64,000 nt of DNA. Origin: CADCWK01 sp035944555 (GTDB taxonomy: Bacteria > Chloroflexota > Chloroflexia > Thermomicrobiales > UBA6265). Shown piece after piece: positions 44,607 to 53,320 of the stretch. Each line of letters begins with the position of its first letter. The first letter of the stretch is position 1. The notes below the pieces were generated by a model. That model was given only the letters and a program-made list of their open reading frames with translations. It was not told the origin of the DNA and did no database searches. The stretch covers positions 124,001 to 188,000 of the forward strand of contig DASZAY010000026.1 in NCBI GenBank assembly GCA_035944555.1. The letters are read 5' to 3'. Both the position numbers and the translations under genes were made by a program.

Positions 44607-44809
44607 AGGGTTGTCCTCCCATGACTCTCCACACGGGGGAGTTCCTGTTCGCTCGAGTGTGCCATACGATCCGGCGGCGCCAATCGCCGGATCAGCCACG
44701 TACAATGCCCCGCACGACAGCCTGCTCTCGACACCTGCCGAGGACGGCCAGGGTCCGCGACGGCGGCCGCGATGGTGCGACCGGCCGATTCACAACAGAG
44801 GAGACACGG

Positions 44810-46480
44810 GTGACCGACGTGACTGACCGACCGATGACGGCCGCTGCCGCGACGCGCGAACTGACCGGTGGCCAGGCGGTGGTCGAACAGCTGAAGATCG
44901 AGGGGATCGACACGCTGTTCGCGCTGCCGGGTATCCAGCTCGATGGGCTGTTCGACGCCATCTACGACGCCGTCAACGACGGGTCGCTCCGCGTCTTCCA
45001 CTCCCGACACGAGCAGACCACCGCTTACATGGCCGATGGCTGGGCCCGCTCGACCGGGAAGATCGGCACCTGCGTCGTCGTCCCCGGCCCGGGGTTGATG
45101 AACGCGCTCGCCGCCCTCTCCACCGCCTACGCCGCCAACTCTCCCGTGCTCTGCATCTCCGGCCAGATTCAATCGGACATGATCGAGTTCGGACGTGGTC
45201 TGCTCCACGAGATCCCGAACCAGCTCGGGATGGTCCGGTCCGCGACCAAGCACGCCGAGCGTGCCGTGCTGCCGGAGGAAGTCCCCGGCGTCCTGAACCG
45301 CGCCATCCGCACGATGTGGGAGGGCCGGGTCCGCCCGGTCGAGATCGAGGTCCCGCAGGACACGCTCTTCCAGAAGGCGGACGTCCAGCTGATGCCGGCG
45401 GCCGGCCCACGCCCACGCCGTGAACCCAACCCGGACGAGGTCGAGGCTGCCGCGAAGCTGCTCGGCGGGGCGAAGAACCCGGTGATCTTTGCCGGCGGCG
45501 GCGTGATCGGTGGCGACGCGAGCGAGGAGCTCCGGCAGCTGGCCGAGCTGCTCCAGGCGCCGGTCGTGATGACCAACAACGGCAAGGGCGCCCTGTCTTC
45601 CCGCCATCCGCTGGCCCAGCACGGGCTGGCGGCGATCGACCTCGTACCCAGGGCCGATGTCCTGTTCGCCGTCGGCACCCGATTCGCCGACGCGGTCACC
45701 CTGGCCTGGAAGCTGGAGCCGGGCAGAACCGTTGTCCAGCTCGACGTCGACCCGGAGGAAATCGGCCGGAACTATCCGGTCACCGCGCCCGTCCTCGGCG
45801 ATGTCCGCGCCGGCCTCGCCGCACTGATCGACCGGATTCCCGCCCACAGTGGTGCCCGCCCGGACCGTACCGCCGAGTACGAGGAGCTGGACCGCAAGGT
45901 TCAGGAGAAGGTCGACTCCATCCAGCCGCAGGCCGGCTTCGCCCACGCCATCCGGAACGAGCTGCCCGACGAGGGGATCTGGGTGTCGGAGCAGACGCAG
46001 ATCGGTTACTGGGCCAACCTCGGCCTGCCGGTCTACAACCCGCGGACGTTCATCGGTCCGACCTACCAGGGCACGCTCGGTTACGGCTTCCCGACGGCCC
46101 TGGGCGTCCAGGTCGCTCACTGGGATACGCCGGTCGTCTCGGTCAACGGCGATGGTGGCTTCGGCTTCGCGCTGGCCGAGCTGGCCACGCAGGCGCAGTT
46201 CGGCATCCCGCTGGTCTCTGTCGTCTTTGACGACGGCGCGTACGGCAACGTGCGCCGCATCCAGCAGGAGCAGATGAACGGCCGGACGATCGCATCCGAC
46301 CTGAAGAACCCGGATTTCCGCAAGCTGGCCGACGCTTTCGGAGTAACCGGCCGCCGGGCCGAGACGCCAGAGGAGCTCGCGACCCACCTCCGGGAGGGCT
46401 TCGCGTCCCGCGAGCCAACGTTGATCCATGTCCCGGTCAAGCCGATGCCGAACCCGTGGACGGCGATCGGGCTCCGGTAG
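44810..46480 (+). CDS. thiamine pyrophosphate enzyme, acetolactate-synthase-like
   Basis: TPP-dependent enzyme of 556 residues. Three domains in order: N-terminal pyrimidine-binding domain with VFHSRHEQTTAYMADGWAR (catalytic Glu) and VVVPGPGLMNALAAL, central domain NPVIFAGGGVIGGDAS, C-terminal PP-binding domain with SVNGDGGFGFALAELATQ ending in VVFDDGAYGNV. It may be a decarboxylase or synthase (acetolactate synthase, benzoylformate or oxalyl type); the substrate is open. No FAD-binding sequence evident by eye, no small subunit nearby. GTG 44810 has AGAGGAG upstream. Confidence 0.85.
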   Translation: MTDVTDRPMTAAAATRELTGGQAVVEQLKIEGIDTLFALPGIQLDGLFDAIYDAVNDGSLRVFHSRHEQTTAYMADGWARSTGKIGTCVVVPGPGLMNALAALSTAYAANSPVLCISGQIQSDMIEFGRGLLHEIPNQLGMVRSATKHAERAVLPEEVPGVLNRAIRTMWEGRVRPVEIEVPQDTLFQKADVQLMPAAGPRPRREPNPDEVEAAAKLLGGAKNPVIFAGGGVIGGDASEELRQLAELLQAPVVMTNNGKGALSSRHPLAQHGLAAIDLVPRADVLFAVGTRFADAVTLAWKLEPGRTVVQLDVDPEEIGRNYPVTAPVLGDVRAGLAALIDRIPAHSGARPDRTAEYEELDRKVQEKVDSIQPQAGFAHAIRNELPDEGIWVSEQTQIGYWANLGLPVYNPRTFIGPTYQGTLGYGFPTALGVQVAHWDTPVVSVNGDGGFGFALAELATQAQFGIPLVSVVFDDGAYGNVRRIQQEQMNGRTIASDLKNPDFRKLADAFGVTGRRAETPEELATHLREGFASREPTLIHVPVKPMPNPWTAIGLR

Positions 46481-46504
46481 TCTGACCAGCATCCTTCCGC
46501 GTGA

Positions 46505-46536
46505 AGCGGCCCGGTCGGTTCGCCGACCGGGCCGCT
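46505..46536 (+). terminator. terminator of the TPP enzyme gene
   Basis: Perfect 14-bp stem AGCGGCCCGGTCGG / CCGACCGGGCCGCT with a UUCG tetraloop, 25 nt after the stop codon. No long U-run follows. Confidence 0.75.
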
Positions 46537-46574
46537 CTGTGTCCGCCGGGTACGGGATCGAGAGCGCAGGGCGG

Positions 46575-46603
46575 TTGACGGGGATTTTGGGTTTCCGTAG
46601 GAT
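46575..46603 (+). promoter_or_regulatory. sigma70-type promoter of the solute-binding protein gene
   Basis: TTGACG (46575-46580), 17 nt, TAGGAT (46598-46603). The -10 lies inside a palindrome TTCCG-7 nt-CGGAA (46593-46609), which may be a repressor site. Confidence 0.65.
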
Positions 46604-46611
46604 CCGGAATA

Positions 46612-46642
46612 CCGACTTGTATAGTCGGCATTCAATGCCGAC
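46612..46642 (+). promoter_or_regulatory. mutually exclusive leader hairpins (attenuator-like)
   Basis: The leader between promoter and gene holds three segments: A CCGACT (46612-46617), B AGTCGGCAT (46623-46631), C ATGCCGAC (46635-46642). A pairs with the first part of B (6 bp); B pairs with C (8 bp, 3-nt loop). Both use the bases AGTCGG/GTCGG, so they cannot form together. The start codon is 24 nt downstream. Confidence 0.5.
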
Positions 46643-46665
46643 CCGCCACGAACGAAGGATCTTCG

Positions 46666-47703
46666 ATGGCTACGCAGTACGTTGCTTCGTCTCGTTCGCG
46701 CGCATACGACCGCCGCCGCCTCGTTGGCACCGCACTCAGTACGGCACTCGGATTCACCGTGGCCGGCCGTTCCATCGCGCAGACATCGGGCGGCGTGACG
46801 CCTGCGGCATCCCGGGGCGGCTGGTCGTTCACCGACGACCGTGGCATGACCGTCGCCCTCCCGGCCGCTCCCCGGTCGGTCATCGCGCAGACCTCCTCAG
46901 CCGCCGCGCTCTGGGACTACGGCTACCAGGTCGCCGGGATCTACGGCCCATCCCGGATCGTGTCCGGCGAGATCGACGTGCAGACGGGAAACATCGACCT
47001 CGATGCGGTGACCGTCCTCGGCGACTTCGGGGAGATCGACCTGGAAGCGGTCATTGCCCTCGAGGCCGAACTCTACGTCGACCTCGACCGCGGGACAGGG
47101 ACCCTCTGGTATGATCCGGGCTCTGGCGCCCCTGAGTTCGACACCCTGGTCCAGAGTGTCGGATTTACGGCCTACGAGGTATCGGTCCTGCAGCCGATCG
47201 ACCGCTTCGGCGAACTGGCCGCGGCCCTCGGCGCCGATCCTATGGCACCTGACATCGTCGCGGCGCGGGAGGAAATGGACGCCGCCCTCACGGACCTCGC
47301 TACGGTCACCGCCCGAAAGCCCGAGCTGCGCGTGATGGCGATGGCTGGCGATCCCGCGACGGGAACCTATGTCTGCAATCCCGCCGTCATCCCCGACCTG
47401 TTCACCTATACCGAGCACGGCGTCGGAATCGTCGTACCCGAAGAGCCGGACCCTGCAGGTGGCGGCAACTTCGAGAACCGGAGCTGGGAGGAGATCGGCC
47501 GGTATCCGGCCGACGTCATCCTGGTTGACTCCCGCAGCGACCTGTCGGTTCTGGAAGCGGATGGCCTCTGGCAGAACCTGCCGGCAGTTCAGGCTGGGCA
47601 GGTCGGGCGCTGGGAAGGAACGTTCCCGCTATCCCCCACCGGTTTCGGCCCCGTCGTTCGCCGCCTGATCGAACTGCTCGAGCGGGCCCAGCCGCTGGGG
47701 TAG
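46666..47703 (+). CDS. Tat-exported ABC-type solute-binding protein (iron/siderophore-like)
   Basis: Substrate-binding protein of 345 residues, FecB/TroA-like fold. It has a twin-arginine signal (YDRRRLVGTALSTALGF, cleavage likely after GRSIA) and no lipobox Cys. The mature part opens WSFTDDRGMTVALPAAPRSVIA and has the long linking helix IVAAREEMDAALTDLATV typical of this group, then VDSRSDLSVLEADGLWQNLPAVQAGQVG near the end. The likely substrate is a metal chelate; no permease or ATPase gene lies nearby. Its own promoter and hairpins precede it. Confidence 0.8.
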   Translation: MATQYVASSRSRAYDRRRLVGTALSTALGFTVAGRSIAQTSGGVTPAASRGGWSFTDDRGMTVALPAAPRSVIAQTSSAAALWDYGYQVAGIYGPSRIVSGEIDVQTGNIDLDAVTVLGDFGEIDLEAVIALEAELYVDLDRGTGTLWYDPGSGAPEFDTLVQSVGFTAYEVSVLQPIDRFGELAAALGADPMAPDIVAAREEMDAALTDLATVTARKPELRVMAMAGDPATGTYVCNPAVIPDLFTYTEHGVGIVVPEEPDPAGGGNFENRSWEEIGRYPADVILVDSRSDLSVLEADGLWQNLPAVQAGQVGRWEGTFPLSPTGFGPVVRRLIELLERAQPLG

Positions 47704-47726
47704 ACCCTCCTCCTGCCAGGAATAGC

Positions 47727-47757
47727 GACGGCCCGGCCCATTGAGGACCGGGCCGTC
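47727..47757. terminator. bidirectional hairpin terminator
   Basis: Perfect 10-bp stem GACGGCCCGG / CCGGGCCGTC (47727-47736 with 47748-47757), 11-nt loop, between the convergent binding-protein and serine-hydrolase genes. Confidence 0.65.
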
Positions 47758-47788
47758 TCCGTCTACCTCATTCCGGGCGGACGCATGA

Positions 47789-48958
47789 TCATCCGTCTGC
47801 TTGTGGAGTTGCCTCGTCATCCGGCAGCCCCAGCGTCTCCGCGACACCGGGAATCAGGACCTCACGGATGATCGGACGCGGGCGGGCCTGGAGGCCGGGA
47901 GCGTCCAGCGGCGGGACGGTCTCGATCGCGCAGGCGATGACCATCTCGAGGTCGGGGATCACCCAGATGTCGCTCTCGCCGTAGCCCAGCGCGAAGTAGG
48001 CCGGGATGCCGAGCGTGTCGTCCAGCCACCAGTGGTAACCGTAGCCGGACCCACGGCCGAAGTTGTTGGTGTCGATGGGCTGGACCTGGAATGTCGTCGA
48101 CTCCCGGACCCATTCCTCGGACACGATCTGCTTCTCGTCCCAGCGCCCGTTGTTCAGGAACAGGAACCCGAACTTCAGCATCTCGCGCGGGGTGATGTTG
48201 AGCCCGACCCCGCCGGCCGACTCGCCCTGCGGGGACTCCAGCCAGTCGGTGATCTCCGTCCCGATCGGCGTGAAGATCCGCTCCTGAGCGAAGTCGCGCA
48301 GCGTCTTGCCGGTCGCCGACTGGAGCATGACCGAGAGCAGATGCGACAGCCCGGAGTTGTAGGTGTGAGCCGTGCCGGGCTTCGCGACGAGCGGGAGCGA
48401 CAGGGTCCGCTCGACCCAGTCCGGCGAGTTGGTGACATTGGCGAAGTCGACGGCGCCATCCCAGGCCAGGCCGGAACACATCCGGAGCAGATCCTCGACG
48501 GTGATCGTGCCGACGGCCGGGTCCTGCCAGACCGGGATCCGCTCCGGGATCAGATCCGCGATGGTCGAATCGAGGCTCATCACGCCGTCGTCGATCGCAA
48601 TCCCGATGGCCGCACTCGTGATGGATTTGGTCGACGACCAGATATCCGTCACGTCCCGGGCGGTGAAACCGTTGGCGTAGTGCTCGAAGACGAGGTCGCC
48701 GCGGTAGGCCACGACGAAGGCGGAAAGCGACGGGACCTCGGTCTCGATCCGCTCGCGGGCCAGGTCGAACATGTCCGGGTCGAGGCCGGCGTCTTCCGGT
48801 TGCGCTTGGCGCCATCCGCTGGTCGGCCAGTATCGGGGCTCGTCCCGGGCGGCGGCCCCGTGTGGCCGTACCAGGGACGGAGCGGCGGGGAGGGCGAGCA
48901 CACCGGCGAAGGCCGCGAGCAGACGACGACGGTCGAAGGTCGTGGGGGGACGAACCAC
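47789..48958 (-). CDS. Tat-exported serine hydrolase (beta-lactamase/DD-peptidase fold)
   Basis: Class C beta-lactamase-type hydrolase of 389 residues, probably an esterase, peptidase or DD-peptidase-like enzyme. Tat-type signal (TTFDRRRLLAAFAGVLALPAAP), then the catalytic SxxK in WSSTKSITSAAIG, a Tyr motif TYNSGLSHLLSV, and GYGYHWWLDD and YFALGYGESDIWVIPDLEMV near the end. GTG 48958 was chosen since GAGG lies upstream and the 100-residue extension to 49264 is not protein-like. Exported, acting outside the membrane. It is not obviously part of an operon. Confidence 0.83.
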   Translation of the reverse strand: MVRPPTTFDRRRLLAAFAGVLALPAAPSLVRPHGAAARDEPRYWPTSGWRQAQPEDAGLDPDMFDLARERIETEVPSLSAFVVAYRGDLVFEHYANGFTARDVTDIWSSTKSITSAAIGIAIDDGVMSLDSTIADLIPERIPVWQDPAVGTITVEDLLRMCSGLAWDGAVDFANVTNSPDWVERTLSLPLVAKPGTAHTYNSGLSHLLSVMLQSATGKTLRDFAQERIFTPIGTEITDWLESPQGESAGGVGLNITPREMLKFGFLFLNNGRWDEKQIVSEEWVRESTTFQVQPIDTNNFGRGSGYGYHWWLDDTLGIPAYFALGYGESDIWVIPDLEMVIACAIETVPPLDAPGLQARPRPIIREVLIPGVAETLGLPDDEATPQADG

Positions 48959-49205
48959 AGAGACAAACCTCGGGATGATGTGCGGGCAGGGTGCCGGTGA
49001 GACTGACGAGCGGTGGGCCGGACGTGGCCCACGGGATCGTCCGGGACAGTGTGCGCCGGTGCCGGCGGTCTCTGCCATGACATCCTGGCGGATGTGGCAT
49101 GTCCCTCCCAGACCGGGCACGTGGTCACGGTTGGGCAGCAGGCAAGCGGCCTGCCGCCAGACTGGTGATCGACGCCCCGGAGCGAGCGTCAAAGGCTCCG
49201 TGGCG

Positions 49206-50426
49206 TCAGACCATCTCCATCGTCGGCTGACCAGTGGGAAGGCCGCCGGCCGCATCGACGTCATAGCCCCAGCCCAGCAGCCCGTCGCGCATTGCCCGGA
49301 GAATGATCAGCCGATGGATCTCGCTGGTCCCCTCGACCAGCATCAGCTGGCGGGCATCGCGGTAGTAGCGCTCCGTCGGGTAATCCTTGAGGTAGCCGAT
49401 GCCACCCAGCGTCTGGAGCGCCCGGTCGGCAGCGCGGACGGCGACCTCGCTGGCCATCGCCTTGGCCATCGAGAGGTAGTGGGCGATATCGCGGTCGCTT
49501 CCGCCCTCGTCGACCAGCCAGGCGGCGCGATAGGTCAGCAGCCGGGCCGCCTCGATCTCGATCGCCAGCTCGGCCAGCGGGAACCCGATCGCCTGGTGCT
49601 CGACGATCGGCTGGCCGAACGTCCGGCGCTGCTCCGCGTAGGCCAGGGCGTACTCGACCGCCCCGGCGGCCAGCCCGACGCCTCGCGCCGCGACCAGCGG
49701 GCGCACGACGTTGAGGTGGCGCATGACCAGCTTGAATCCGCGGTTCTCCTCGCCCAGCATCGCGCTGGCCGGAACGCGCAGGTTATCCAGGCTGATCTCG
49801 ACGACCGGCACGCCCAGCACGCCCATCTTCGGCAGGTGGCGGACGATCCCGAAGCCGGGGTTGGGGAGATCGACGAGGAAGATGCTGACGCCGCGCGAAC
49901 CGGCATCGGGGTCGGTCTTGGCCACGACGATCGCGAAGTCGGCCGCGGTCGCCTGTCCCGCCCAGAGCTTGGTCCCGTTGATGATGTACTCGTCGCCATC
50001 GCGGACCGCCGTCGTGGTGATCGCGGCGGAGTCGGAGCCGGTGTTGGGCTCGGTCAGCGCGAAGCAGCCTCGCAGCCGCCCCTCGGCCACGCCACGGACG
50101 TACCGCTCCTGCTGCTCAGGGGTGCCGCCGATCATGATCCCGGAGGTGGCCAGGCGCGTCGTCAGCAGGAGCAACCCGGAGGACGAGCAGTACTTCGCCA
50201 CTTCCTCGACGGCAAGGCAGAGCCCGAACATCCCGTCGCCGGTCCCGCCCATCTCCACCGGGAAGGCCAGCTTCAGCAACCCGGCGTCGCGGAACGCCTT
50301 GAAGACGTCCTCGGGGTAAACGCCTTCCTGGTCGACGGCCGCGGCGCGCGGCCCGACGACGGTCTCGGCGATGTGCCGCGCCGTTGCCCGGATCTCCTCC
50401 TGGCGCTCACTCAGCCGAAAGTCCAT
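49206..50426 (-). CDS. acyl-CoA dehydrogenase
   Basis: FAD enzyme of 406 residues catalysing alpha,beta-dehydrogenation of acyl-CoA. Domain order normal: helical N domain (MDFRLSERQEEIRATARH), signature 1 GCFALTEPNTGSDSAAI, central beta domain ending VVEISLDNLRVPASAMLG, and C-terminal helical domain with QRRTFGQPIVEHQAI and GGIGYLKDYPTERYYRDARQ. The catalytic Glu lies in LMLVEGTSEIHRLII. Chain-length or branched substrate cannot be told; methylmalonyl-CoA epimerase elsewhere in the window shows that short-chain acyl-CoA metabolism exists. No ETF genes nearby. Confidence 0.93.
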   Translation of the reverse strand: MDFRLSERQEEIRATARHIAETVVGPRAAAVDQEGVYPEDVFKAFRDAGLLKLAFPVEMGGTGDGMFGLCLAVEEVAKYCSSSGLLLLTTRLATSGIMIGGTPEQQERYVRGVAEGRLRGCFALTEPNTGSDSAAITTTAVRDGDEYIINGTKLWAGQATAADFAIVVAKTDPDAGSRGVSIFLVDLPNPGFGIVRHLPKMGVLGVPVVEISLDNLRVPASAMLGEENRGFKLVMRHLNVVRPLVAARGVGLAAGAVEYALAYAEQRRTFGQPIVEHQAIGFPLAELAIEIEAARLLTYRAAWLVDEGGSDRDIAHYLSMAKAMASEVAVRAADRALQTLGGIGYLKDYPTERYYRDARQLMLVEGTSEIHRLIILRAMRDGLLGWGYDVDAAGGLPTGQPTMEMV

Positions 50427-50500
50427 CGTCGATCCTCCTGGCCGCCCGTTCGGCGGTGCGTTCGGTGATCAGGTGTCGGGGCCGGCGCTGGCCCCGGTGA

Positions 50501-50520
50501 GGTCCGGCGCGTTCCGGACC
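50501..50520 (-). terminator. hairpin after the PNPOx-like gene
   Basis: GGTCCGG-6 nt-CCGGACC (7-bp stem), just after the stop of the minus-strand PNPOx-like gene. A second GC-rich hairpin (GGGGCC/GGCCCC near 50479-50496) follows. Confidence 0.5.
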
Positions 50521-50533
50521 ATGCTTGGGCGCC

Positions 50534-50953
50534 CTACTCCGGCAACTCGTAGCGGCCGGAGCGGGCAGTGATTACCAGCCGGTAGACGACCGTCTGCTCA
50601 CCCAGCTCGGGGATCGTCTTCGGCTCCGGGTAGATCACCCGCAAGCCCGCGGCACGGGCGTCCGGGTCGCTCAGCTCCTCGTACGTGACCTCGCAGATCA
50701 CGCTGCTCCAGCGGTCTTCGGCCTCGGCCGTGTCCACCTCGAACGAGGCCAGCGGGTTCTGCCGCATGGTCAGGAGCTTCCGGCCGGGCCCACTGTGGGC
50801 GTAGACGGCATCCCCGTCGTAGCCATAGGCCAGCGGGACGAGGAATGGCCGTCCGTTGTCGACCTCCGGCGACGCACAGGCGATCCGCCCGACCAGCGCC
50901 GTCCGCAGCAAGTGTTCGATCCGGTCGTCCGGCAGGACGCGAATGACGCCCAT
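50534..50953 (-). CDS. pyridoxamine 5'-phosphate oxidase-like flavin-binding protein
   Basis: Split-barrel flavin-binding protein of 139 residues. Typical pattern: IEHLLRTALVGRIACAS, RPFLVPLAYGYDGDAVYAHS, GRKLLTMRQNPLASFEVD and WSSVICEVTYEEL. These single-domain proteins bind FMN, F420 or haem and reduce or oxidise small molecules, or act in nitroimidazole-type reactions. ATG 50953 has AAGGG upstream; the frame to 51214 is not coding. Confidence 0.83.
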   Translation of the reverse strand: MGVIRVLPDDRIEHLLRTALVGRIACASPEVDNGRPFLVPLAYGYDGDAVYAHSGPGRKLLTMRQNPLASFEVDTAEAEDRWSSVICEVTYEELSDPDARAAGLRVIYPEPKTIPELGEQTVVYRLVITARSGRYELPE

Positions 50954-51150
50954 GGCTATCGGTAACCCTTCCCCAGGTGGTGATCCCGTGACAGATGCGG
51001 TGCCGTTCGCTCCCGGGCAAGCCCGCAGACACCGGGCATGGTACCGCGTGACCGGCCCGGTTTCCTGAACGCCTGCCCTGTGACGGGTATGTCCCATTGA
51101 TCGAGTCCGTCTCGCGTATCGCCGCGGACGGAGCAGCGAGGGACCAGGGG

Positions 51151-51178
51151 TTGACTCCCGAAATTCATGTGATAGTTT
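51151..51178 (+). promoter_or_regulatory. promoter of the ArsR-type gene
   Basis: TTGACT (51151-51156), 16 nt, TAGTTT (51173-51178). A run of nine T overlaps and follows the -10, close to the expected start of transcription, and AAGGAG precedes the ATG. Confidence 0.45.
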
Positions 51179-51203
51179 TTTTTTGCAGGTGCAAGGAGAA
51201 TTG

Positions 51204-51548
51204 ATGGATGACAACGGCGACCGGCTCCTCCGGGCACTTGATGCGCTGTCGAATCCGCACCGGCTGCGGGTCGTAGCGGCACTGGCCCGTGAGCGCTCCT
51301 ATGTCAGTGGACTGGCTCGCCAGCTCGGGATGAGCCGACCACTGCTCCAGATCCACCTGAGGAAACTCGAAGGTGCGGGCCTGGTGACATCGAGCCTGGA
51401 GGTATCCGCTGACGGGAAGGCCCACAAGTTCTACGAGGTCGTGTCGTTCGCCCTCCACCTGACACCGGAGACCATCGCGGCCGCCGCCCCCTCACTGACC
51501 GTTCCGGACTCGGCAAGCCGAGCAGCCAGGGAAGAACCCGCACCATGA
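51204..51548 (+). CDS. ArsR-type winged-helix regulator
   Basis: Small DNA-binding protein of 114 residues. It begins with ALDALSNPHRLRVVAALARE, the ArsR/SmtB opening, and then the recognition helix-turn-helix YVSGLARQLGMSRPLLQIHLRKLEGAGLV with the wing SLEVSADGKAHKFYEVV. No metal-binding Cys cluster is visible, so the signal is not evident. ATG 51204 has AAGGAG upstream. Its stop overlaps the start of the next gene (ATGA). Confidence 0.87.
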   Translation: MDDNGDRLLRALDALSNPHRLRVVAALARERSYVSGLARQLGMSRPLLQIHLRKLEGAGLVTSSLEVSADGKAHKFYEVVSFALHLTPETIAAAAPSLTVPDSASRAAREEPAP

Positions 51549-51814
51549 ATACTCGCGACTGGCAGGAGATCATCGGCGTCATCGGCGTCTTCCTTCTCCT
51601 CACGACCGTGATCACGGTCACCATCTGGCAACTGGCAGCGACGTGGCGGGCCAGGGCAGCCCTCGCCCGGGAGCAGGAATACCAGCGGCTCGCGGCGACC
51701 GCTATCAGTGCCCAGACGAGCATGACCCTGCAGATCACCCAGCTCAACGATCACCTGGCCGAGGTCCGGGCGCGCCTGGATTCGGTTGAGCGCCTGCTCG
51801 CCGAGACGGAGTGA
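51545..51814 (+). CDS. small membrane protein with coiled coil
   Basis: Encodes 89 residues: one membrane helix (IIGVIGVFLLLTTVITVTIW) and a C-terminal coiled coil (about 45-87, with heptad-like SMTLQITQLNDHLAEVRARL). It is translationally coupled to the ArsR-type regulator by a 4-nt overlap. This pairing of ArsR-type regulator with a small membrane coiled-coil protein suggests that the membrane protein modulates or localises the regulator, or is its target. No family that I can name. Confidence 0.75.
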   Translation: MNTRDWQEIIGVIGVFLLLTTVITVTIWQLAATWRARAALAREQEYQRLAATAISAQTSMTLQITQLNDHLAEVRARLDSVERLLAETE

Positions 51815-52032
51815 CACCGGGAGCCGATTCCCGGGAGCGATCCCGCGACGGCCGGTGACCTCTGCCATCGCTGCGATCGCCCGGGTAGTCCTGGTCTCGG
51901 CGTCATGATCCCGTCACAGGTCCGGCAAGGACTCGTCGTACCAGGGTGTTGGCTCGTAGCCATACTGCCCCGGTGAGTGCCCACCAGTCGTCGCCGGATG
52001 ACGACCACCCGCCCACACGAGGGGACCCGCAG

Positions 52033-52899
52033 ATGAACGCCCGCTACGCCGGATCTCCGGCCATCGCAACGCCTCGCCCCGCTCGGGCGCAGGCTCCCGC
52101 CGGAGCGTCCTGTTTGGCAGTCGCCTCCCACCCCTCGCAGCGGACCGGGCCGGTTTTCCAGCGCACGGACCGGCACGCATCCTCCCCGCGCCTGGCCCGG
52201 CTGATGACCCGCCGGGCCCAGCTAGTGATCCTGGGGACCGCACTCGCGGTGATGCTGCTGGCCTGGCTGACGATCCCGGCGCTGCGAACCGAGGTAGCTC
52301 ACGGGTTCTCGGTCGTAACCACCGGTGACCAGGACCAGATCGGGGCCTACCTGCGCTCGTTCGGTGTCTGGGGGCCGGTTATCTCCCTGGTCCTGATGAT
52401 CGCGCAGGCGATCATTGCCCCCATCCCCGGCGCCCTGATCGTCTTCGCCAACGGCATCGCCTTCGGGACTTTCCAGGGCACCGTCCTCTCGGTCGCCGGG
52501 CAGACGCTCGCCGCGGCGCTCTGCTTCGGGATCGCCCGGACGGTCGGGCGTGGCCCGGTCGAGCGCATGGTGGGCCGGTTCGGACTGGAGACACTGGACC
52601 GCGGCGTCGGTCGCTGGGGCCCGCTGGCGATCGTCGCGTTGCGACTTGTCCCGGGCGTCGCCTTCGACGCGATTTCCTACGGCGCCGGGCTGCTCCGGAT
52701 GCGCTTCCGCGTGTTCCTGCTCGCGACGGTCGCCGGGATCATCCCCCAGACGCTGTTCTACACGTGGATGGTCCGTCATTACCCGCAGCTGACCTGGATG
52801 TTCGTCCTGGTCGCGATCATCGTCTTCCTGGTCGTCGCACTTGGTGGGGCGGCGCTCAGCCTGCGCCGCCGCCGCGCGTCCCGGATCTCAGCTCCCTGA
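52033..52899 (+). CDS. TVP38/TMEM64 (DedA-like) membrane protein
   Basis: VTT-domain membrane protein of 288 residues. The core has the re-entrant motif IIAPIPGALIVFANGIAFGTFQGTVLSVAGQTLAAALCFGIAR, followed by LRLVPGVAFDAISYGAGLLRMRFRVFLLAT and two C-terminal helices. Family members act in lipid scrambling and membrane homeostasis. ATG 52033 has GAGGGG upstream and gives a 57-residue basic, disordered extension; ATG 52204 would give the bare core but has no ribosome binding site. The final 12 nt overlap the convergent YjbR gene. Confidence 0.85.
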   Translation: MNARYAGSPAIATPRPARAQAPAGASCLAVASHPSQRTGPVFQRTDRHASSPRLARLMTRRAQLVILGTALAVMLLAWLTIPALRTEVAHGFSVVTTGDQDQIGAYLRSFGVWGPVISLVLMIAQAIIAPIPGALIVFANGIAFGTFQGTVLSVAGQTLAAALCFGIARTVGRGPVERMVGRFGLETLDRGVGRWGPLAIVALRLVPGVAFDAISYGAGLLRMRFRVFLLATVAGIIPQTLFYTWMVRHYPQLTWMFVLVAIIVFLVVALGGAALSLRRRRASRISAP

Positions 52900-53253
52900 C
52901 GCCGCTTCCCGTTCTTGAAGCCATGATTTGGCCAGCCGGGTCGGGGCGATATCGACCCACGCGTCCGTCAGGAGTTCGCGCAGGGCCTCGTCGTCGATCT
53001 CCCGGAGCCGGACAAGGACGTACCGACTCCCCTCCCTGTCGTAGTGTGGTTCGGAGAAGACGGTCGGGTTCACCTCGGCCAGCAGCGCGGCCCGGGCCTG
53101 CCGCCCGACGCTGACGACCAGCGTCTCCTCGTCCTCTCGCAGCCGGGCCAGCAGACGGGTCCGGACCCGGAACGCCGGCGTTCCCCAAGACGTTCCTTCC
53201 TCTACCCCTGGCAACGAGGACACGATCTGCTGGATGGTCGTCCATGTGGCCAT
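52888..53253 (-). CDS. MmcQ/YjbR-family protein
   Basis: Protein of 121 residues with the YjbR (CyaY-like) fold: IQQIVSSLPGVEEGTSWGTPAFRVRTRLLARL, then strand pairs, YDREGSRYVLVRL and the C-terminal helix DDEALRELLTDAWVDIAPTRLAKSWL. The family binds DNA in a few cases but its role is unclear. ATG 53253 has AAGGAGG, an excellent site. Its 3' end overlaps the membrane protein gene on the other strand by 12 nt. Confidence 0.85.
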   Translation of the reverse strand: MATWTTIQQIVSSLPGVEEGTSWGTPAFRVRTRLLARLREDEETLVVSVGRQARAALLAEVNPTVFSEPHYDREGSRYVLVRLREIDDEALRELLTDAWVDIAPTRLAKSWLQEREAASGS

Positions 53254-53320
53254 CGAACCTCCTTCCCGTTTCCCGTCGAGTCCATGCCGCAACCGCACCT
53301 CACGTCACCCGTCGACACCA

